DNA of 7,603 bases from Candidatus Moraniibacteriota bacterium (GTDB lineage Bacteria; Patescibacteriota; Minisyncoccia; Moranbacterales; GCA-2747515). The stretch is taken from the NCBI GenBank assembly GCA_027031945.1, contig JALVPE010000085.1, positions 2,318 through 9,920 on the forward strand. Reading direction: 5' to 3'. The translations under genes and the position numbers were made by a program. Shown one piece after another: positions 4,896-7,603 of the stretch. How positions within the stretch are numbered: the first letter of the stretch is position 1; each line of letters starts with the position of its first letter. The notes below the pieces were generated by a model. That model was not told where the DNA came from, did no database searches, and saw nothing but the letters and a program-made list of their open reading frames with translations.

Positions 4896-6254
4896 TTATG
4901 AAAGTTTAGCGCTTTTTTGAATAGACAGTGCACTAGCTACAAGTGTCCAGATGAGCCACTCTACTGCTGTTCCTCGCCATATATTTGAACTCATGCCAAA
5001 TACAATTTCTGATATAAAAAATAATAATACAATAAGTACAAATAATTTTTCATCATCATCGGATAAATTTCGATATTGTTTTATTAAAGAAAAAACTGTT
5101 ACAAAAATTAATAAAGTAAATAGTGCAAAACCTATTAACCCAGTTTCTTGTAATGATTTAATAAAGTCATTGTGTGTGTAAGGGTTACCAGCATGAAAGC
5201 CATGTTCTTGTTCGTGAATTTGAATTTCCGTACCAGCACCAAATCCATAGATAGGGGATAATTGCCAAGCAATGATAGCATCTTTCCATTGTTGAATTCG
5301 CCAACGAATAGAGCTGTCAGCCGGAGGGTTATAAATGTCTTCTATACGTTCGTGGATTGCCTGTGATGTAAAAAATAATACAACACCAATTCCAAATGTA
5401 GCAAAAAGTAATTTGGGAGCTTTAAGTAGGCTAAAGATTGTAAAAAATACCAACAACGCCAACCATCCACCACGACTGAAAGTGAGTAATAAAAGTATAA
5501 TTGTAAAAAATATGAGAAATTTTGAAAAATTTTTCTCGGAAAGTGCAATTTTTGTTGAAAAGATTTTGTATGTTAATATTGATATAATGAGTAATAAAAA
5601 AGATGCGAAGGCATTTGGTTGTTTGAATGTGCCAAAGAGTCTACCTTCGGTGCCTGTATTGTCAGTAATTCCAGACCCAGTCATCAACTGGTAAAGTGCA
5701 AATGTGACAGGTATAAGTGCTGAGAGTAATATTATTGAAATAATTGTTTTTCTTGCAGTTGGAATTTTAACTGTTAAAATATAAGCTGTGACAAATGACA
5801 TGAATATACTTATTAAACGAATAGTTTCTTGTACAGTAATTGCTTTGTCAATTGAATAGAATAGACTTATAGCACTAAATCCAATAAAAAGAGAAAATGG
5901 TATAAGTAAGGGTGTTTTTGAAGCGGTTTTCCAATTGAGTACTATCAGTACAATTGATGATGCAATAAGCAGAAGTGCAAAAATAGAAGCAATATTTAAT
6001 TGTATATTTTCAGTAATAGATAGTGAGAAATAAGAAGATAAAAAGTCAACAGATGTGCGAAGTATTACAATAGTTAAAAATCCAAATAATGGTCTATACA
6101 AAAAAGATGCTATAATAAAAAAAAGAAATATTAGACCAATAGCTGTTGATATTGGTATTAGTAATGTGATTGTTGCAATAAAAACGGCAACAATACCTAG
6201 AACAAGTAAAATTCCAGTAGATTGTTTTGATAATATCGATAAATCGGTATTCAT
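4896..6254 (-). CDS. O-antigen ligase/polymerase family membrane protein (Wzy_C)
   Basis: This 452-residue polytopic protein has about 12 predicted membrane segments and one large external loop (about 299-370). In the O-antigen ligase (WaaL/RfaL) and Wzy-type family, members move lipid-linked glycan onto an acceptor or polymerise it at the outer face of the cytoplasmic membrane. Family hallmarks are visible: GTFKQPNAFA (208-217), SRGGW (260-264), RWRIQQWKDAI (317-327), P-IYGFGAGT (334-342), and in the loop THNDF (360-364) followed by ETGLIG (370-375). His361 matches the conserved loop histidine important in WaaL enzymes. Ligase, polymerase and protein-glycosylating members cannot be told apart from sequence alone, so no symbol is given. 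The length is normal. There is no SD before the ATG; a promoter lies 31-39 bases upstream of it. It diverges from the glycosyltransferase at 6311, and both fit surface polysaccharide assembly. Confidence 0.9.
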   Translation of the reverse strand: MNTDLSILSKQSTGILLVLGIVAVFIATITLLIPISTAIGLIFLFFIIASFLYRPLFGFLTIVILRTSVDFLSSYFSLSITENIQLNIASIFALLLIASSIVLIVLNWKTASKTPLLIPFSLFIGFSAISLFYSIDKAITVQETIRLISIFMSFVTAYILTVKIPTARKTIISIILLSALIPVTFALYQLMTGSGITDNTGTEGRLFGTFKQPNAFASFLLLIISILTYKIFSTKIALSEKNFSKFLIFFTIILLLLTFSRGGWLALLVFFTIFSLLKAPKLLFATFGIGVVLFFTSQAIHERIEDIYNPPADSSIRWRIQQWKDAIIAWQLSPIYGFGAGTEIQIHEQEHGFHAGNPYTHNDFIKSLQETGLIGFALFTLLIFVTVFSLIKQYRNLSDDDEKLFVLIVLLFFISEIVFGMSSNIWRGTAVEWLIWTLVASALSIQKSAKLS

Positions 6255-6272
6255 GAGAAAGTAAATATTAAC

Positions 6273-6293
6273 TGCTATAATAATAGTATAGCA
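6273..6293. promoter_or_regulatory. Back-to-back divergent extended -10 promoters in a near-palindrome
   Basis: On the plus strand TGCTATAAT (6273-6281) is a perfect extended -10. On the minus strand TGCTATACT (6293 to 6285) is another. The TGCTATA arms (6273-6279) and TATAGCA (6287-6293) are exact inverted repeats. Expected starts are near 6288 (plus) and 6278 (minus), each inside or beside the other's -10 box, with leaders of about 23-24 nt and no SD on either side. Polymerase at one promoter should exclude the other. No convincing -35 box is seen for either. Confidence 0.7.
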
Positions 6294-6310
6294 TATTTAG
6301 ATTGTAAGTT

Positions 6311-7561
6311 ATGAAAATATTACAAATACATAAATATTATAGTAAAAAAAGAGGTGGTGGGTCAGTGTCTGCTTTTTTTGAAACCAAAAAATTACTTGAA
6401 AAAAAAGGTCATGATGTCATGGTTTTTTCTATGCAAGATGTTGATAATGAATTATCATCTGAATGTATATATTTTGCCAATCACTTTGATATTCGAGAGG
6501 CAAAAAACATTTTTCATAAATTGTGGTTGGTGCCACGAGTTATTTATAATCGAGATGCGGTCAAAAAACTTGATAAATTACTTATAAAACAAAAACCAGA
6601 TATTGCACATGTACATAATATTTATCATTATTTAACACCTGGAATTTTTTCTGTTCTCAAAAAACATAATGTACCTATCGTTTTTAAATTGTCAGATTAT
6701 CATGCAATTTGTCCAAATTATAAATTGTTTGCTCATGGCAGAATTGATCATTCGTGTGAAAACGGAAAGTATTATAAATTATTTCTGAATAAATCAATTA
6801 ATAATTCATATGGTGAGAGTTTTGTGGCAATGATGGAAGGTTATATAAATAAATGGTTTGGTTTTTATGATAATGTTGATATATTTACAGCTCCGAGTGA
6901 ATTTATGCGTGAGCTTGCAATAAAATATGGAATTCCCAAAGAAAAAATTGTGATTTTGCGCAATGTATTGAATTTTGATGTATACACCACAAGTCATAAA
7001 AAAGAAAAAGTATTTTTATACATGGGGCGTATATCTCAAGAAAAAGGTTTGGTTGTAGCAATAGAGGCGATGAAGTTATTAAAGCAAAAAAAGGTTTTGG
7101 GTGGGTGGAAATTTATTATTGCGGGGAAGGGTCCGCATGAAAAATTTTTACGTAAGTTTGTAAAGAAAAATGAAATTGAAGATGTTGTGAAATTTGCTGG
7201 ATTTTGTCAAAAGGGTGGAGATGCGTGGATGCGTCTTATGGGGACGTCTGCTGTGGCAATACTCCCGTCTATTTGGTATGATAATTCGCCAATTGCAATT
7301 TCGGAGTCAATGGCATTTGGTTCTCCGGTTATCGTATCTGACTGCGGAGGAACTAAGGAAATGATTGAAGATGGTAAAAGTGGATTTATTTTCAAAACCG
7401 GTAATGTCGCAGATTTGGCAAATAAAATGCAAAGGTTTATTAACAATAATGAACTGGTGCAATCAATGGGTGAAAAAGCAGAAAAACACATTCGCAGTCT
7501 AAATAATGAAGAAGAATATTACCAAAAATTAATGGAAATTTATAAAAAAGCGTCTAAATAA
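6311..7561 (+). CDS. Glycosyltransferase, GT4-type (GT-B fold)
   Basis: This 416-residue, full-length, cytoplasmic or membrane-associated enzyme should transfer a sugar from a nucleotide donor to a growing surface glycan. The N-terminal acceptor domain (about 1-210) starts MKILQIHKYY with the glycine-rich loop RGGGS (14-18). It has HVHNIYHYLTP (100-110) and a conserved cysteine pair, Cys134 and Cys149, around a region seen in many GT4 enzymes. The C-terminal donor domain carries MGRISQEKG (238-246), IAGKGP (270-275) and the donor-binding region at 319-358, with SESMAFGSPVIVSDCGG at 331-347. The usual E-x7-E motif appears as Asp324-x7-Glu332. The family is clear; donor and acceptor sugars are not. 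There is no clear SD. Its stop lies two bases before another start codon, suggesting an operon that continues rightward. Confidence 0.92.
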   Translation: MKILQIHKYYSKKRGGGSVSAFFETKKLLEKKGHDVMVFSMQDVDNELSSECIYFANHFDIREAKNIFHKLWLVPRVIYNRDAVKKLDKLLIKQKPDIAHVHNIYHYLTPGIFSVLKKHNVPIVFKLSDYHAICPNYKLFAHGRIDHSCENGKYYKLFLNKSINNSYGESFVAMMEGYINKWFGFYDNVDIFTAPSEFMRELAIKYGIPKEKIVILRNVLNFDVYTTSHKKEKVFLYMGRISQEKGLVVAIEAMKLLKQKKVLGGWKFIIAGKGPHEKFLRKFVKKNEIEDVVKFAGFCQKGGDAWMRLMGTSAVAILPSIWYDNSPIAISESMAFGSPVIVSDCGGTKEMIEDGKSGFIFKTGNVADLANKMQRFINNNELVQSMGEKAEKHIRSLNNEEEYYQKLMEIYKKASK

Positions 7562-7563
7562 TT

Positions 7564-7603
7564 ATGTCTAAAAATAAAATAAATAATTTCATAAATTATA
7601 TAC
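7564..7603 (+). CDS. Start of a further gene, cut by the window edge
   Basis: An ATG two bases after the glycosyltransferase stop opens a frame of 13 codons (MSKNKINNFINYI) with no stop before the window ends. The tight spacing fits an operon of polysaccharide genes. There is no SD, as with the other right-half genes, so translation may be coupled to the preceding stop. It is too short to identify, and in such AT-rich sequence it could be chance. Confidence 0.45.
   Translation, partial: MSKNKINNFINYI

Noticed and set aside
5335..5694. Plus-strand frame inside the ligase-family gene
   Set aside because: It is a shadow of a clear membrane protein gene on the other strand with family motifs, and has no promoter or ribosome binding site of its own.
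1..7603. tRNA, rRNA, CRISPR array or transposase gene
   Set aside because: No cloverleaf with a TTCGA-type arm, no regularly spaced repeats, and no transposase or integrase motifs were found in any substantial frame.

Overview
The window is low-GC bacterial chromosome sequence using the standard code: three genes end in TGA, and two of these stops are followed at once by a ribosome binding site and start of the next gene. It falls into two unlike halves. The left half (about 1-3880) is the less AT-rich. Its four genes encode exported proteins, each behind a strong Shine-Dalgarno (SD) site, with long structured leaders and clear hairpin-plus-T-run terminators. The right half (about 4040-7603) is visibly more AT-rich. 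Its genes lack SD sites and have extended -10 (TGnTATAAT-type) promoters close to the start codon. The polysaccharide genes resemble those common in Patescibacteria (CPR) genomes. That placement is inference from protein style and cannot be confirmed here, and a beta-barrel-like protein in the left half would be unexpected in that group.

Region by region: 1-168 is a leader with two hairpins before a solo secreted protein gene (172-804) that ends in a LysM-like segment. A terminator follows (810-850). Next comes a compact promoter-terminator pair (862-970) that could make a small RNA of about 70 nt. A near-consensus promoter (993-1021) and a roughly 140-nt leader with a 14-bp hairpin then lead into a three-gene operon (1168-3823). 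It encodes a lipoprotein, a secreted protein with a lysine-rich tail, and a secreted beta-strand-rich protein that may be a barrel. It ends at a strong terminator (3839-3877). I recognise none of these three proteins, and the operon is the best candidate here for an undescribed system.

From 3878 to 4059 there is a REP-like hairpin and a promoter. Gene 4060-4596 encodes a membrane-anchored, coiled-coil protein and appears to have a leaderless mRNA. The gap to the next, convergent gene (4597-4895) holds a MITE-like pair of inverted GC-rich repeats. The right copy ends in a T-run and probably terminates transcription.

An O-antigen ligase/polymerase-family membrane protein (4896-6254, minus) and a GT4-type glycosyltransferase (6311-7561, plus) diverge from a 56-bp gap. 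Their two extended -10 elements form one near-palindrome. Both belong to surface polysaccharide assembly: the glycosyltransferase adds sugars at the cytoplasmic face, and the ligase/polymerase joins lipid-linked glycans outside. Another gene seems to start at 7564 and runs off the window.
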